A stretch of DNA of 64,000 bases from Formivibrio citricus (GTDB taxonomy: Bacteria > Pseudomonadota > Gammaproteobacteria > Burkholderiales > Chitinibacteraceae). Under the pieces are notes generated by a model. That model did not search any database. It was not told where the DNA came from and saw only the letters and a list, made by a program, of their open reading frames with translations. This document shows positions 37,885-46,860 of the stretch, piece after piece. Both the position numbers and the translations under genes were made by a program. Position 1 is the stretch's first letter. The number at the start of each line of letters is the position of its first letter. Location of the stretch: positions 1-64,000 of the forward strand of contig NZ_FOVE01000007.1 in the NCBI RefSeq assembly GCF_900115065.1, written 5' to 3'.

Positions 37885-38670
37885 TCAGAGAAAAATTTCG
37901 CCTTTCATGAACAGCACGGCATGCCCGCAGATCAGCACGCCGTCTTCAAGCTGTTCGCATTCGATCTCTCCGCCGCGCTCGGAAAGCTGGCGTGCCTGCA
38001 TGCTGTTTTTTCCCAGGCGTTTCGCCCAGTAGGGAATCAGTGTGCAGTGCGCCGAGCCGGTGACCGGGTCTTCGGGAATGCCGGCATTGGGAGCAAAAAA
38101 GCGCGAGACGAAATCCACCGAGCGCCCCGGCGCGGTCACGATCACCCCCAGACAATTACGGATCTCGCCCAGCAGCGCCATGTTGGGACGCAATGACGCT
38201 ACCTGTTCCTCGTCGCGCAGCACAACAAGGTAATCACGACTCGCTAAAATCTCGCAGGCATCCACGCCCAACGCAGCTTCGAGAAAGGGCGGCCTCTCGC
38301 AAACTTGTGCAGCATGACAGGGAAAGCGCATCGCCAGCTTGCCATCGGGGCGACGGGTGACCTGTAATCTGCCACCGGCAAAATGAAAGACCGCCGTATC
38401 CCCGTAAACCATTCTTTCCAGGAAAAGCACATGGGCCGCAGCCAATGTGGCATGTCCGCACAGGTCAATTTCCATGCGCGGAGAAAACCAGCGCAACTCG
38501 AATTCATCGCCTCGCGGCACCACAAAAACCGTTTCGGAAAGGTTGTTTTCCGCCGCGATGCGCTGCATCTGCAAATCAGGCAACCATTCACCCAGAAGGC
38601 AAACAGCAGCCGGGTTTCCGGAAAAAACCCGGCTGGCAAAGGCATCGATCTGGTAAACGGGTATCTGCAT
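37885..38670 (-). CDS. PhzF-family isomerase/epimerase-like protein
   Basis: A 261-aa protein with the diaminopimelate-epimerase-like double fold. PVYQIDAFASRVFSGNPAAV and AAENNLSETVFVVP (with the catalytic Glu), SPRMEIDLCGHATLAAAHVL and the C-terminal GIPEDPVTGSAHCTLIPYW are PhzF hallmarks. No phenazine genes are nearby, so the substrate is unknown. The start at 38670 (MQIPVYQIDAF) fits the family. It converges on the MocR gene with a 11-base gap. Confidence 0.9.
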   Translation of the reverse strand: MQIPVYQIDAFASRVFSGNPAAVCLLGEWLPDLQMQRIAAENNLSETVFVVPRGDEFELRWFSPRMEIDLCGHATLAAAHVLFLERMVYGDTAVFHFAGGRLQVTRRPDGKLAMRFPCHAAQVCERPPFLEAALGVDACEILASRDYLVVLRDEEQVASLRPNMALLGEIRNCLGVIVTAPGRSVDFVSRFFAPNAGIPEDPVTGSAHCTLIPYWAKRLGKNSMQARQLSERGGEIECEQLEDGVLICGHAVLFMKGEIFL

Positions 38671-38716
38671 GGCAAAATTAGAATGTTGGTTGGGCTCTTT
38701 TTCAGGGTACAAAATG

Positions 38717-38740
38717 AAAAAAGCCGGGGCAAGCCCCGGC
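38717..38740 (-). terminator. Rho-independent terminator of the DUF2917 gene
   Basis: On the minus strand GCCGGGGC-TT-GCCCCGGC is followed at once by TTTTTT. It lies about 50 bases after the stop of the DUF2917 gene and before the phzF-like gene, separating the two. Confidence 0.9.
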
Positions 38741-38789
38741 GAAACAGCGGTATCAGCGGGGACGCCGCCGAGACAGGAAATCGGAAGGG

Positions 38790-39077
38790 TCACATGGACG
38801 GACCGTGCATCATGTTGTGCAAAGCCTTGGCCAGTTTTTTGCCCCAGCCCGAATAATCGTGCTGGTGCATGTTCTCGACGTGGAACACGCTGTTGCCACG
38901 CAAGGATTCGATGACAACGGGTTCATCGGCCTGGATGCGGTAGCTCTGACCATGTTCCAGAAATACGTCGTCGCCGTTATCGGTCAACCAGAGTTGGCCT
39001 TGTTCGCACACTACAACCGCACCTTGCTGCTCGGTAAGCTGCACGGCCGGGCTGGATTGCATAATCGTCTTGTCCAT
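38790..39077 (-). CDS. DUF2917-domain small protein
   Basis: A 95-aa protein of the DUF2917 type: VQLTEQQGAVVVCEQGQLWL, TDNGDDVFLEHGQSYRIQA and EPVVIESLRGNSVFHVEN form a small cupin-like beta fold. Function unknown. The ATG at 39077 has AGGGG 9 bases upstream; the ATG at 39086 is too close to it. It ends with its own terminator. The promoter region upstream (39078-39216) holds nothing else recognised. Confidence 0.75.
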   Translation of the reverse strand: MDKTIMQSSPAVQLTEQQGAVVVCEQGQLWLTDNGDDVFLEHGQSYRIQADEPVVIESLRGNSVFHVENMHQHDYSGWGKKLAKALHNMMHGPSM

Positions 39078-39216
39078 GATGTTCATCCCCTGTTTGAGGT
39101 GATGCCATTCTCTCGCAAGCAGGGCAAGTCAATAAGACGCAAACAGTTTGAATATTCCGGCTAACAGTCGCAGGCAACTGTTAACTGTACTCCCCGCTTC
39201 CGGAAGCAACTGTTTG

Positions 39217-39915
39217 TCAAGATTTTTCGCGATAGCCCTTCAACATCTGCCGCTTTCCGCCAAAGCCCTGCGTCTTACACACAGCAAAGCCCGCCTGCTT
39301 CAGCCCGTTGCGCACCATGCCTGCCACGGACCAGGTCGCCAGTGTGCACCCGGGCACCGCAAGCCGGTACAGTTGCTCGAAAATCGGCAGAGACCACATG
39401 TCCGGATTTTTGGAAGGCGCGAAGCCGTCCAGGTAGACGGCATCGGCTTGCGCTTCAAGCAACGGGAACTGCTCTCGCGCATCGCCCAACAACAAGGTGA
39501 GCTGCACACTGCCTTCGTCGAGGAACAGATCGTGGCGGCCACCCGACAGCGGCGGCCATGCCTTGACGAGATCGGCAGACAAACTGGAAAACTGCGGCCA
39601 GGCGGCATGCAAACGCTGCAGATCTTGAGGCAGGAAAGGGAATTTCTCCACCGAAATGAAATGCAGGCGACGGCTGCGCAACGGATCGCAGCGCCAAGCC
39701 TGCCAGGTCACAAGAAAATTGAGCCCCAAGCCGAAGCCGGTTTCGAGAATCGTAAAAGCGTCGCGGCCCTGCCAGCGTTGCGGCAACCCGTTGCCCGCCA
39801 GGAACACGTGCAACGCCTGTCCTAACCCGCCATCAGCCGTGTGGTAGACATCGTCAAAAACAGCGGAAAACGGAATGCCGTCGGACGACAACACGACTTC
39901 TGCTGGCTGGATCAT
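39217..39915 (-). CDS. mnmD: MnmD-like tRNA methyltransferase (stand-alone MnmC1 domain)
   Basis: A 232-aa SAM-dependent methyltransferase matching the N-terminal half of MnmC (DUF752): DDVYHTADGGLGQALHVFLA, ILETGFGLGLNFLVTW (motif I), LHFISVEKFPF, VYLDGFAPSKNPDMWS and TWSVAGMVRNGL. It would methylate nm5s2U34 of tRNA to mnm5s2U. The FAD oxidase half (MnmC2) found in E. coli MnmC is not attached and not adjacent. It overlaps anmK by 4 bases. Confidence 0.9.
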   Translation of the reverse strand: MIQPAEVVLSSDGIPFSAVFDDVYHTADGGLGQALHVFLAGNGLPQRWQGRDAFTILETGFGLGLNFLVTWQAWRCDPLRSRRLHFISVEKFPFLPQDLQRLHAAWPQFSSLSADLVKAWPPLSGGRHDLFLDEGSVQLTLLLGDAREQFPLLEAQADAVYLDGFAPSKNPDMWSLPIFEQLYRLAVPGCTLATWSVAGMVRNGLKQAGFAVCKTQGFGGKRQMLKGYREKS

Positions 39916-41000
39916 TTTGGGTAGATCGCCCCGAGCACGCGCAAACCCTGCGCACCGGTCACGGCGGGCAGGTTGGCCGGCTGGCGCAGCAGGCAGGCGC
40001 GCGCCAGCCAGGCAAAGGCATAGGCTTCCACCCAGTCGGGATCAACTCCGAGCTCGGCTGTCGTCGTGATGCGCGTTTGCGGCAATTCGCAGGACAGCAT
40101 CCGGCGCAGCTCGGCATTGTGTGCGCCGCCGCCGCACAGATAGAGCGCGGCCGGATTCTGGCTGTGCACCGCGTCGGCAATCGTTTGCGCCGTCAATGCG
40201 CAGAGCGTGGCCTGTACGTCTTCGGGACGATCCCGTCTACCGGTCAGATGCGCCGCCAGCCAGCCGGCATGGAAAAGGTCGCGCCCGGTGCTTTTGGGCG
40301 CGGGCAAGGCAAACCAGGGCTCGGCGAGCAGCGCTTGCAACAGCTCAGGGAGTACACACCCCGTCGCCGCCCATGCGCCGTCGGCGTCGTAGCTGCGTCC
40401 GAGATGCTGCTGAATCCAGGCATCCATCAGAACGTTGCCGGGGCCGCAATCCCAGCCCGTCACATTGCCCTGTTCGGGCAAGACTGTCAGGTTGGCGATG
40501 CCGCCGACATTGACCAGCACGCGCGTCTCGCCCTCGCGGGAAAACAGTGCATCGTGAAACGCCGGCACCAGCGGCGCGCCCTGCCCGTTCGCCGCCACAT
40601 CCCGGCTGCGGAAATCGCCCACGACATCGATCCCGGTCAACTCGGCAAGCAACGCATGATTGCCGATCTGCAGGGTATATCCCAGCTCGGGGCGATGGCG
40701 GATCGTCTGGCCGTGGTTGCCTATCGCCCTGACCTCCTGCGCCCTGCAGGCCGCCCGTTCCAGCAATTGCCGGATGGCCGCCGCACAGGCCCGGCTATGC
40801 GCATTGGCCGCGAGGGCAGCGTGATGCAGCTCGTCATGGCCGGCGGATTGCAGCGCCAGCAATTGGGCGCGCAGCGCCTCGGGCAGCGGAGCGCACAACG
40901 CATCGACCAAATGCGGGCGCCCGGCGGAAAAATCCACCAATGCGGCGTCGATGCCGTCGAGGCTGGTGCCCGTCATCAGGCCGATATAGAGGTCAGACAT
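39912..41000 (-). CDS. anmK: Anhydro-N-acetylmuramic acid kinase AnmK
   Basis: AnmK phosphorylates and opens 1,6-anhydro-MurNAc for cell-wall recycling. The 362-aa protein has LYIGLMTGTSLDGIDAALVD, AIGNHGQTIRHRP, LVNVGGIANLTVLPE, GWDCGPGNVLMDAWIQ and LYLCGGGAHNAELRRML, all diagnostic. It is translationally coupled to mnmD downstream. Confidence 0.96.
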   Translation of the reverse strand: MSDLYIGLMTGTSLDGIDAALVDFSAGRPHLVDALCAPLPEALRAQLLALQSAGHDELHHAALAANAHSRACAAAIRQLLERAACRAQEVRAIGNHGQTIRHRPELGYTLQIGNHALLAELTGIDVVGDFRSRDVAANGQGAPLVPAFHDALFSREGETRVLVNVGGIANLTVLPEQGNVTGWDCGPGNVLMDAWIQQHLGRSYDADGAWAATGCVLPELLQALLAEPWFALPAPKSTGRDLFHAGWLAAHLTGRRDRPEDVQATLCALTAQTIADAVHSQNPAALYLCGGGAHNAELRRMLSCELPQTRITTTAELGVDPDWVEAYAFAWLARACLLRQPANLPAVTGAQGLRVLGAIYPK

Positions 41001-41030
41001 GGAAAGAAATTTTGATTCAGCGATGGCGGA

Positions 41031-41975
41031 TTATAGCCGCTTGCGCATCAGCGTTGACTTGCCGAACAGGCTTTCCAGCAAATCGACCGCCAGCGCTGCG
41101 CTCTGGTTGCGCACGTCCTGCGCGGGATTGAGCTCCATGATGTCGAGAGAACCCAGGCGCCCGGTATCGGCGATCATTTCCATGCACAGTTGCGCTTCGC
41201 GGTAGGTCGGCCCGCCGGGAACCGGCGTACCCACGCCCGGCGCGATCAGCGGGTCGATGAAGTCGGCATCGAAACTCACATGCAGGTGCGTATCGGCATC
41301 CACGCCCGCCAGCGCGCGCTCCATCGTCGCATGCATGCCGTTTTCGTCGATGTAGCGCATGTCGAAAACGTCCAGATCGGTCTTGTGCACGAAATGCTTC
41401 TCGCCCGGATCGACGCTACGCACGCCAATCAGCCGGTAAACCGAAGGCGGGGTTGCTGGCATGACGCCGCCGAGTTCGATCAGCTCGGCCGGTCCGAAAC
41501 CGCAGAGAACAGCCACCGGCATACCGTGCAGGTTGCCGCTGGGCGTGATGTCGCAGGTATTGAAATCGGCATGGGCATCGAGCCAGAGCACGCGCAATTT
41601 CTTGCCGTACTCGCGGCAATGGCGCGCCACGGCGCTGATCGAACCCATCGACAACGAATGGTCGCCGCCCATGAGGATCGGCATGCGCCGCCGCTTGAGC
41701 GTTTCGTACACGGCATCGTGCGCTACCCGGCACCAGGCCGTGACCTCGTCCAGATGCCGGTATCCCCCGCTCGATTCGTCCCACGGATTATGCGGACCGC
41801 TGAGATTGCCGCGATCCTCGACATCCAGACCGTGGTTCAACAGGGCAGGCTCGATGCCCGCCACACGCAGCGCCTCCGGCCCCATCGACGAGCCGCGCGA
41901 ACCTGCACCCGCGTCGGACGGCGCGCCGATCAGCGAAATCTTGTGCTGGGAAAGGGGATGGGGCAGCGACATCAT
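41031..41975 (-). CDS. rocF: Arginase
   Basis: A 314-aa manganese ureohydrolase that would hydrolyse arginine to ornithine and urea. The metal motifs are complete: GGDHSLSMGS, WLDAHADFNT and SFDADFIDP, with GTPVPGGPTYREA near the active site. ISLIGAPSDAGAGSRGSSMGPEALR at the start distinguishes arginase from agmatinase or formimidoglutamase. AGGA precedes the ATG at 41975. It lies 30 bases upstream of anmK on the same strand. Confidence 0.93.
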   Translation of the reverse strand: MMSLPHPLSQHKISLIGAPSDAGAGSRGSSMGPEALRVAGIEPALLNHGLDVEDRGNLSGPHNPWDESSGGYRHLDEVTAWCRVAHDAVYETLKRRRMPILMGGDHSLSMGSISAVARHCREYGKKLRVLWLDAHADFNTCDITPSGNLHGMPVAVLCGFGPAELIELGGVMPATPPSVYRLIGVRSVDPGEKHFVHKTDLDVFDMRYIDENGMHATMERALAGVDADTHLHVSFDADFIDPLIAPGVGTPVPGGPTYREAQLCMEMIADTGRLGSLDIMELNPAQDVRNQSAALAVDLLESLFGKSTLMRKRL

Positions 41976-42050
41976 GTTCAGGCATCCTTGAATTCAAGCG
42001 AAGCAGATTTTGAGGGCAAGAAAAGAACCCCGTTATCAAGGATTTCCCTA

Positions 42051-42079
42051 AACCCCAAGAAACAAGGTTTCTTGGGGTT
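42051..42079. terminator. 12-bp perfect hairpin between a membrane-protein gene and arginase
   Basis: AACCCCAAGAAA pairs exactly with TTTCTTGGGGTT around a CAAGG loop, 19 bases after the stop of the upstream minus-strand gene. No U-run follows, so it is a hairpin or Rho-assisted 3' end rather than a textbook terminator. Confidence 0.55.
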
Positions 42080-42097
42080 GGACGTGTATCAATTCAG

Positions 42098-43132
42098 CTA
42101 CGCATTGACGCCGGCCAGCGCTTCTTTTCTCCGGTTGAAAACCACGCCAGCGACCTCCCCCCGGTTTTTCTTGTAGGCCGAGGCCAACTCGTCCGAATAG
42201 CCGCAGAGCATCCAGGGATAACGTTCAGCCAGATACTGAAGCACGGAATCGATATTCGCTTCCTTGCCGCTGATCTGCCAACTTGCCCCCATCCAGTTGA
42301 GACAAACCGAGAAGGTCTTGCCTGCCGGAATGATGTAATAGATTTTCTTCTGAAGGACATGCTTGTAGGTCCAGAGCGTTTCATCCAGCCGCTGGACATC
42401 GAAATTCAGCATGCCTTCCCGCACTACAAAATTGGCGGTAAACAGGTGTCCGCCAAATTTGAGCCCATTCCTTTCGGTCGCTTCCTTTTCCAGCAATTTG
42501 CTCATCTCGACCGAATCGGCCCATTCGGCCACACGCTTCATCACCGGATGTTGCGCCGGATCACGGAAACGCCGCAAGGCAATCAGCCCATAAACCAATG
42601 CACCGATTCCCAGCAGGGCTGCCACGGCCAAACCGAATTCGCCATTGCTTTTGAAGTTTTCGGTATCCAGCATCATCGGATAAAAGCGCGCCCGATGTTT
42701 TTGCACCTGCGGGCTATTGAAAAATCCCAGATCGGCCTTGCCGGCAATCGGTTTCAGGGTGCCGTTCAAGGCCGCGGTCGGCATATCCTGATGCGCCTTG
42801 ACCAGCAGCAAGCGGTCGCCAATCACGGCCACGAAATAATTGGCGGAGACCTCACGGCTGCGCTCGACCCCCCGTTTTTTGTGGATGGTGATTTCCTGAA
42901 AACCGCTTTCGACAAGTTGGTCCGCCTTCAGACTAACCCAGTAACGGGGCAAGGCGTCGGCACTCGGCGCTGCCGCCAATTCGGCTGGCGTTATGGCATA
43001 AGGCCCCTTGAAGAAATTTCGGAAATACCGTGCATTGGCCGCCAGCGCGAGGACGATAACTGCAATTACCACGACGGCCAGCACCATCCTGGCCACACTC
43101 ACGCGGCGAATGTTCTTTTCAATCCAGTTCAT
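42098..43132 (-). CDS. Two-helix membrane protein of unknown function
   Basis: A 344-aa protein. Hydrophobic segments are at about 15-33 and 168-187. Between them is an extracytoplasmic domain (KGPYAITPAELAAAPSADAL, PRYWVSLKADQLVESGFQEI, GDRLLLVKAHQDMPTAAL); after the second helix comes a cytoplasmic domain of about 150 residues with KFGGHLFTANFVVREGMLNF and LDETLWTYKHVLQKKIYYII. It may belong to a DUF6709-like group, but I do not recognise a function. It is monocistronic, closed by the hairpin at 42051. Confidence 0.7.
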   Translation of the reverse strand: MNWIEKNIRRVSVARMVLAVVVIAVIVLALAANARYFRNFFKGPYAITPAELAAAPSADALPRYWVSLKADQLVESGFQEITIHKKRGVERSREVSANYFVAVIGDRLLLVKAHQDMPTAALNGTLKPIAGKADLGFFNSPQVQKHRARFYPMMLDTENFKSNGEFGLAVAALLGIGALVYGLIALRRFRDPAQHPVMKRVAEWADSVEMSKLLEKEATERNGLKFGGHLFTANFVVREGMLNFDVQRLDETLWTYKHVLQKKIYYIIPAGKTFSVCLNWMGASWQISGKEANIDSVLQYLAERYPWMLCGYSDELASAYKKNRGEVAGVVFNRRKEALAGVNA

Positions 43133-43332
43133 ATTGCCATCCCATCCTTCATCTGAAATGACGCAGTACAGCCGTCATCATTACAAATAACACCCAATAC
43201 AAGACATTTTCGTCATGCAGGATAGTCTGCAAATTTCCCATTTCGCAAGCAATCCCTCAGGGAATGACAACACCGGTCAACCCGGTAACGGTAAGATGCC
43301 AGTCTTCCCGTGAGTAAACCCACCATCCAAGC

Positions 43333-44361
43333 ATGAGCACCTCCCTTTCCAGCCAAAATCACCTCGACTGGGCCGACGGCACGCGCTGCATCGCGGCATT
43401 CGCCGTGGTAGCCCTGCACGTAGCCGCCAGTGCCGTCACCGACCCCGACTTGCTGGGCACCGGCGAATGGTGGATCGCCAACGCGGTCGACGCGGCCACG
43501 CGCTGGTGCGTACCGGTGTTCGTGATGCTGAGCGGCGCGCTGCTGCTCGCGCCCGATGTCCTCGGTGATTCATGGGGCACCTTCTACCGCCACCGCTTCA
43601 CCCGGGTTCTGATGCCGCTCGCCTTCTGGTCGCTGTTCTATCTGGCTTACGAGCTGTACTGGATGCATGCCCGCGGCGAATCTTTGAAATGGGGCTATCT
43701 CATCAAACAGACCGCCATCGGCTCGCCTTACTTCCACCTCTGGTATCTGTTCATGCTTCCGGGCCTGTACCTGCTCACCCCTTTGTTGCGGCGCATGCTG
43801 GCCGTACTGGATCGCAAACATCTGGTTTTCCTGTGCGCCGGATCGTTGCTACTGGCCGTACTCAACAAACTGTTTTCGCTGGGGCAACCGTACACCCCGC
43901 CCTTTGCCGGCGTCCTGTTCGTTCCTTATCTCGGCTATTTTCTGGCCGGTTATCTGCTGCATACCGGCCGGCAGGATGCCCGCTGGCCCTGGCCCGTGCT
44001 GCTGGCTAGCATTGCGCTGACTGCGGCAGGCTGCGGCTGGTTCGCCGAACAGGACAAACTGCAACTTGGAACCTATTTCTACGATTACTTCAGCATCACC
44101 ACCGTCCCGATGGGGCTGGCCGCTTTCGCCCTGTGCCGCCGCCTGTCCTCACATCGTCTTGCCACGAAGCTGGCACCGCTCGGCTTCGGCATCTATCTCA
44201 TTCACCCACTGGTTCTGGATCTGCTCTGGCAGGCGAATATCCGCCCCACCAGCCAGCATCCTGCCTTGGCCATTCCACTACTGACATGCTTCACCTTTGC
44301 CGTTTCCGGGCTGGGGGCCTGGCTGGTATCGAAAATACCGCTGCTACGGCGCGCGGTATAA
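43333..44361 (+). CDS. Acyltransferase family 3 membrane protein (WecH/OafA-like)
   Basis: A 342-aa integral membrane acyltransferase with about ten helices. WADGTRCIAAFAVVALHVAA contains the active-site His, then WCVPVFVMLSGALLL, HRFTRVLMPLAFWSLFYL, HLWYLFMLPGLYLL and PLGFGIYLIHPLVLDLLW. Such enzymes O-acetylate polysaccharides or lipid-linked sugars on the periplasmic side; the acceptor cannot be told from the sequence. Confidence 0.88.
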   Translation: MSTSLSSQNHLDWADGTRCIAAFAVVALHVAASAVTDPDLLGTGEWWIANAVDAATRWCVPVFVMLSGALLLAPDVLGDSWGTFYRHRFTRVLMPLAFWSLFYLAYELYWMHARGESLKWGYLIKQTAIGSPYFHLWYLFMLPGLYLLTPLLRRMLAVLDRKHLVFLCAGSLLLAVLNKLFSLGQPYTPPFAGVLFVPYLGYFLAGYLLHTGRQDARWPWPVLLASIALTAAGCGWFAEQDKLQLGTYFYDYFSITTVPMGLAAFALCRRLSSHRLATKLAPLGFGIYLIHPLVLDLLWQANIRPTSQHPALAIPLLTCFTFAVSGLGAWLVSKIPLLRRAV

Positions 44362-44396
44362 ACAACGTCAAATAACTGACGGACCAGAACTACTGC

Positions 44397-44428
44397 TTGA
44401 CTTGTCATTATATATTTACATATAATGA
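44397..44428 (+). promoter_or_regulatory. Strong sigma-70 promoter overlapped by a 9-bp-arm palindrome (ArsR-type operator candidate)
   Basis: TTGACT (44397-44402), an 18-bp spacer and a perfect TATAAT (44421-44426) make a strong promoter. TCATTATAT (44405-44413) and ATATAATGA (44420-44428) are exact inverted repeats six bases apart and cover the spacer and the -10. An AT-rich dyad in this place is typical of ArsR/SmtB/BigR-family repressors that block polymerase. No ArsR gene is in the window. Confidence 0.7.
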
Positions 44429-44464
44429 CTTCATCTTCCCGATCTGTCACGAAGGAGAAACACC

Positions 44465-44893
44465 ATGCTGCGCTTCGACGTCCCTCCAATCTGGTCCAAC
44501 GCCGCCCGTCTGGATGCCCTGACAACGTTTACCGTGTGCCTGCTGGCACTGCTGCTTGGCATGCCTTATCTCCTGCCGCTTTTGATCGTTCATGGCCTGG
44601 TACGGGGATTCGTCGGTCATATGCGCTGTCCCAGTCACCGTCTGTATGCGCGGATACTGGAAAAGCTGGGCAAGACCGGACATAAGGAAAATGCGGGGGC
44701 CAAGATGTTCGCCAACAAGCTGCTCTTCATCGCCAGCACCGTAGCAACCCTGCTGTGGATTTCCGGTAGCGGCATGTGGATCGTCCCGGCATCGGTTCTC
44801 CTGGTGTTTTCCTTCATGGAAGCAGCCTTCTCGTTCTGCGCGGCTTGCTGGGCCTATACCCTGTGGTACCAATTCCGGGATTCCCGTTCCTGA
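44465..44893 (+). CDS. DUF4395 membrane protein
   Basis: A 142-aa protein of the DUF4395 type with about four helices: FDVPPIWSNAARLDALTTFT, VHGLVRGFVGHMRCPSHRLY and SFMEAAFSFCAACWAYTLWY. The C-terminal FCAAC cysteines and CPSH are conserved in the family, which often occurs with rhodanese or thioredoxin genes in sulfur or redox stress contexts. GAAGGAG lies before the ATG. It is a single-gene unit with its own regulated promoter and terminator. Confidence 0.82.
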   Translation: MLRFDVPPIWSNAARLDALTTFTVCLLALLLGMPYLLPLLIVHGLVRGFVGHMRCPSHRLYARILEKLGKTGHKENAGAKMFANKLLFIASTVATLLWISGSGMWIVPASVLLVFSFMEAAFSFCAACWAYTLWYQFRDSRS

Positions 44894-44911
44894 CCGCCTG
44901 CACGGTTCTCG

Positions 44912-44942
44912 TTGCCCCCGGCAAAACCGGGGGCAATTTCTT
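44912..44942 (+). terminator. Rho-independent terminator after the DUF4395 gene
   Basis: TTGCCCCCGG pairs with CCGGGGGCAA around CAAAA, then TTTCTTG. It lies about 20 bases after the stop codon. Confidence 0.85.
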
Positions 44943-45027
44943 GTGTGATATTCAGTCGCAATCTTCCACTGAATCGCAGATAACAACCGCGTAGAATGAT
45001 CCCAGGATCAACGACACGGCGTTCATC

Positions 45028-46041
45028 ATGGACACCTGCCCCCCGCGCATAGGCATTCTGCTCGTCAATCTCGGCACACCCCAGGCGCCCACGCCGCAGG
45101 CTGTCCGGAGCTATCTTTCAGAATTCTTGTCGGACCCGCGCGTCGTCGAATTGCCGCGCGCGCTGTGGTGGCTGATCCTGAACGGTTTCGTGCTTCGATT
45201 CCGACCCGCAAAATCTGCCGCCAAGTATGCCGCGATCTGGGCACCCGAAGGCTCGCCCTTGCAGATATGGAGCACGAAGCAGGCAAAACTGCTCAAGGGC
45301 TGGCTGGGCGAAATTCTGGCTGAGCCAGTACGCCTGGAACTCGCCATGCGCTACGGGAAACCGTCCATGGCCGAAGGGGTCGCCAATCTGGTCAAAGCCG
45401 GTTGCGACCGGCTCCTGCTGGTTCCGCTCTATCCGCAATACGCGGCCAGCACTACGGCCAGCGTCGTCGATGAGTTGGGGCGAATACTCGCCAGCATGCG
45501 AAACCAGCCGGCCCTGCGCACGATCCATGACTTTCATGACGATCCCGGTTATATAGCCGCCTTGGCTCAGACTGTGCGCGAGCAATGGTCACTACACGGG
45601 CGCGGCGACCATTTGTTGATGAGTTTTCACGGTGCACCACAAGTCACTCATGAACGGGGCGACCCGTATTACCGGCAATGTCTTGCAACGGGAAAGCTGC
45701 TTGCGGCGGAGTTGGGGCTTGCCACCGGGCAATACACCATCGCATTCCAGTCCCGCTTCGGCCCAGCCAAATGGCTACAGCCTTATACCGACAAGACCCT
45801 GCAGGCTCTCGGACAGCAGAAAACCGGCAAACTGTATGTGATCTGCCCGGGATTCGTGGCCGACTGCCTGGAAACGCTGGAGGAAATTGCCATGGAAGGC
45901 AAAAAAACCTTCCTGGCGGCAGGTGGACACGAATTTCGCTACATCCCCTGCCTCAACGACCATCCGCGCTTGATTGAATTTCTTGGAAAACATGTCAGCC
46001 GGGAGTTGACAGGATGGCTGACAGCACAAACACCAGAATAA
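45028..46041 (+). CDS. hemH: Ferrochelatase HemH
   Basis: HemH inserts ferrous iron into protoporphyrin IX to make haem. The 337-aa protein has [55 protein letters not shown], the catalytic His in MSFHGAPQ and [34 protein letters not shown]. Length and motifs are complete. No other haem gene is adjacent. Confidence 0.97.
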   Translation: MDTCPPRIGILLVNLGTPQAPTPQAVRSYLSEFLSDPRVVELPRALWWLILNGFVLRFRPAKSAAKYAAIWAPEGSPLQIWSTKQAKLLKGWLGEILAEPVRLELAMRYGKPSMAEGVANLVKAGCDRLLLVPLYPQYAASTTASVVDELGRILASMRNQPALRTIHDFHDDPGYIAALAQTVREQWSLHGRGDHLLMSFHGAPQVTHERGDPYYRQCLATGKLLAAELGLATGQYTIAFQSRFGPAKWLQPYTDKTLQALGQQKTGKLYVICPGFVADCLETLEEIAMEGKKTFLAAGGHEFRYIPCLNDHPRLIEFLGKHVSRELTGWLTAQTPE

Positions 46042-46070
46042 CCATGCGCAACATACAGTTATTTACAACT

Positions 46071-46090
46071 TAACCCAACATAACCCAAAT
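46071..46090 (+). promoter_or_regulatory. Tandem TAACCCAA direct repeat before the OmpR-type regulator
   Basis: TAACCCAA at 46071-46078 and 46081-46088 recur with a 10-bp period, the usual form of OmpR/PhoB-family binding sites, about 75 bases before the regulator's start. Autoregulation is inferred. Confidence 0.4.
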
Positions 46091-46161
46091 TGGCCTTGGG
46101 ATTTTACGGATTTAGCGCTAAACTCTCGGTAAGCTTAGTCTTACAAACGGAGGTAAAACCC

Positions 46162-46860
46162 ATGGCTACCCGTCTTTTCCTGGCTGAGGACGACCTGATC
46201 CTCGCCGATGCGCTCAAAACCAGTCTTTCCCAAGCCGATTTTCAGGTCGACTGCGTCAATGACGGCGCACTGGCGCTGCAGATCCTGCTGCACAACGATT
46301 ACGATGTCGTGGTGCTGGATATCGGTCTGCCCAACATGGATGGCCTGACTGTGCTCAAGAGCGTACGTCAGCACAAGCCCTCGCTGCCGATCCTGATTCT
46401 GACGGCATTGCACGGGCTGGATGAACGCGTAGCCGGCCTGGATGCCGGTGCCGACGATTACCTGGCCAAGCCTTTCGAATTCGCCGAGCTTGAGGCCCGC
46501 TTGCGCGCACTGCTGCGCCGCAGCCAGATCCTGCCGCAGTCGGTCCAGCAACTGGGCAGCCTGCGCCTGGATCGCGCCGGCCAGCGCGCTTGGTGCAATG
46601 ACACGCCGCTTGATCTTTCCGCTCGCGAGCTCACCGTACTGGAAATTCTCATGTCCAACATCGACCGCGTCGTCACCAAGGAACAGATCGTCGCGGAGCT
46701 GGGCAACGAAAACGCAGAAGTCGGCCTGAACGCCATCGAAGTGTATGTCCACCGTCTGCGCAAGAAACTCGACCCGTGCGGCGTAGTCATCCGCACCATC
46801 CGTGGCTTGGGCTACCTCTTGGAAAAGCAGCAACCAGGCGTACAGGGTGCGGCGGACTAA
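46162..46860 (+). CDS. OmpR-family response regulator (QseB/TctD-like)
   Basis: A 232-aa regulator. The receiver domain (1-120) has LFLAEDDLILADAL, the phospho-Asp in VVVLDIGLPNMDG, LTA and the Lys of DDYLAKPF. The winged-helix output (about 135-225) has PLDLSARELTVLEILMSN and EVYVHRLRKKLDPCGVVIRT, IRGLGYLL. A perfect GGAGGT precedes the ATG at 46162. It overlaps the partner kinase gene. Confidence 0.93.
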   Translation: MATRLFLAEDDLILADALKTSLSQADFQVDCVNDGALALQILLHNDYDVVVLDIGLPNMDGLTVLKSVRQHKPSLPILILTALHGLDERVAGLDAGADDYLAKPFEFAELEARLRALLRRSQILPQSVQQLGSLRLDRAGQRAWCNDTPLDLSARELTVLEILMSNIDRVVTKEQIVAELGNENAEVGLNAIEVYVHRLRKKLDPCGVVIRTIRGLGYLLEKQQPGVQGAAD

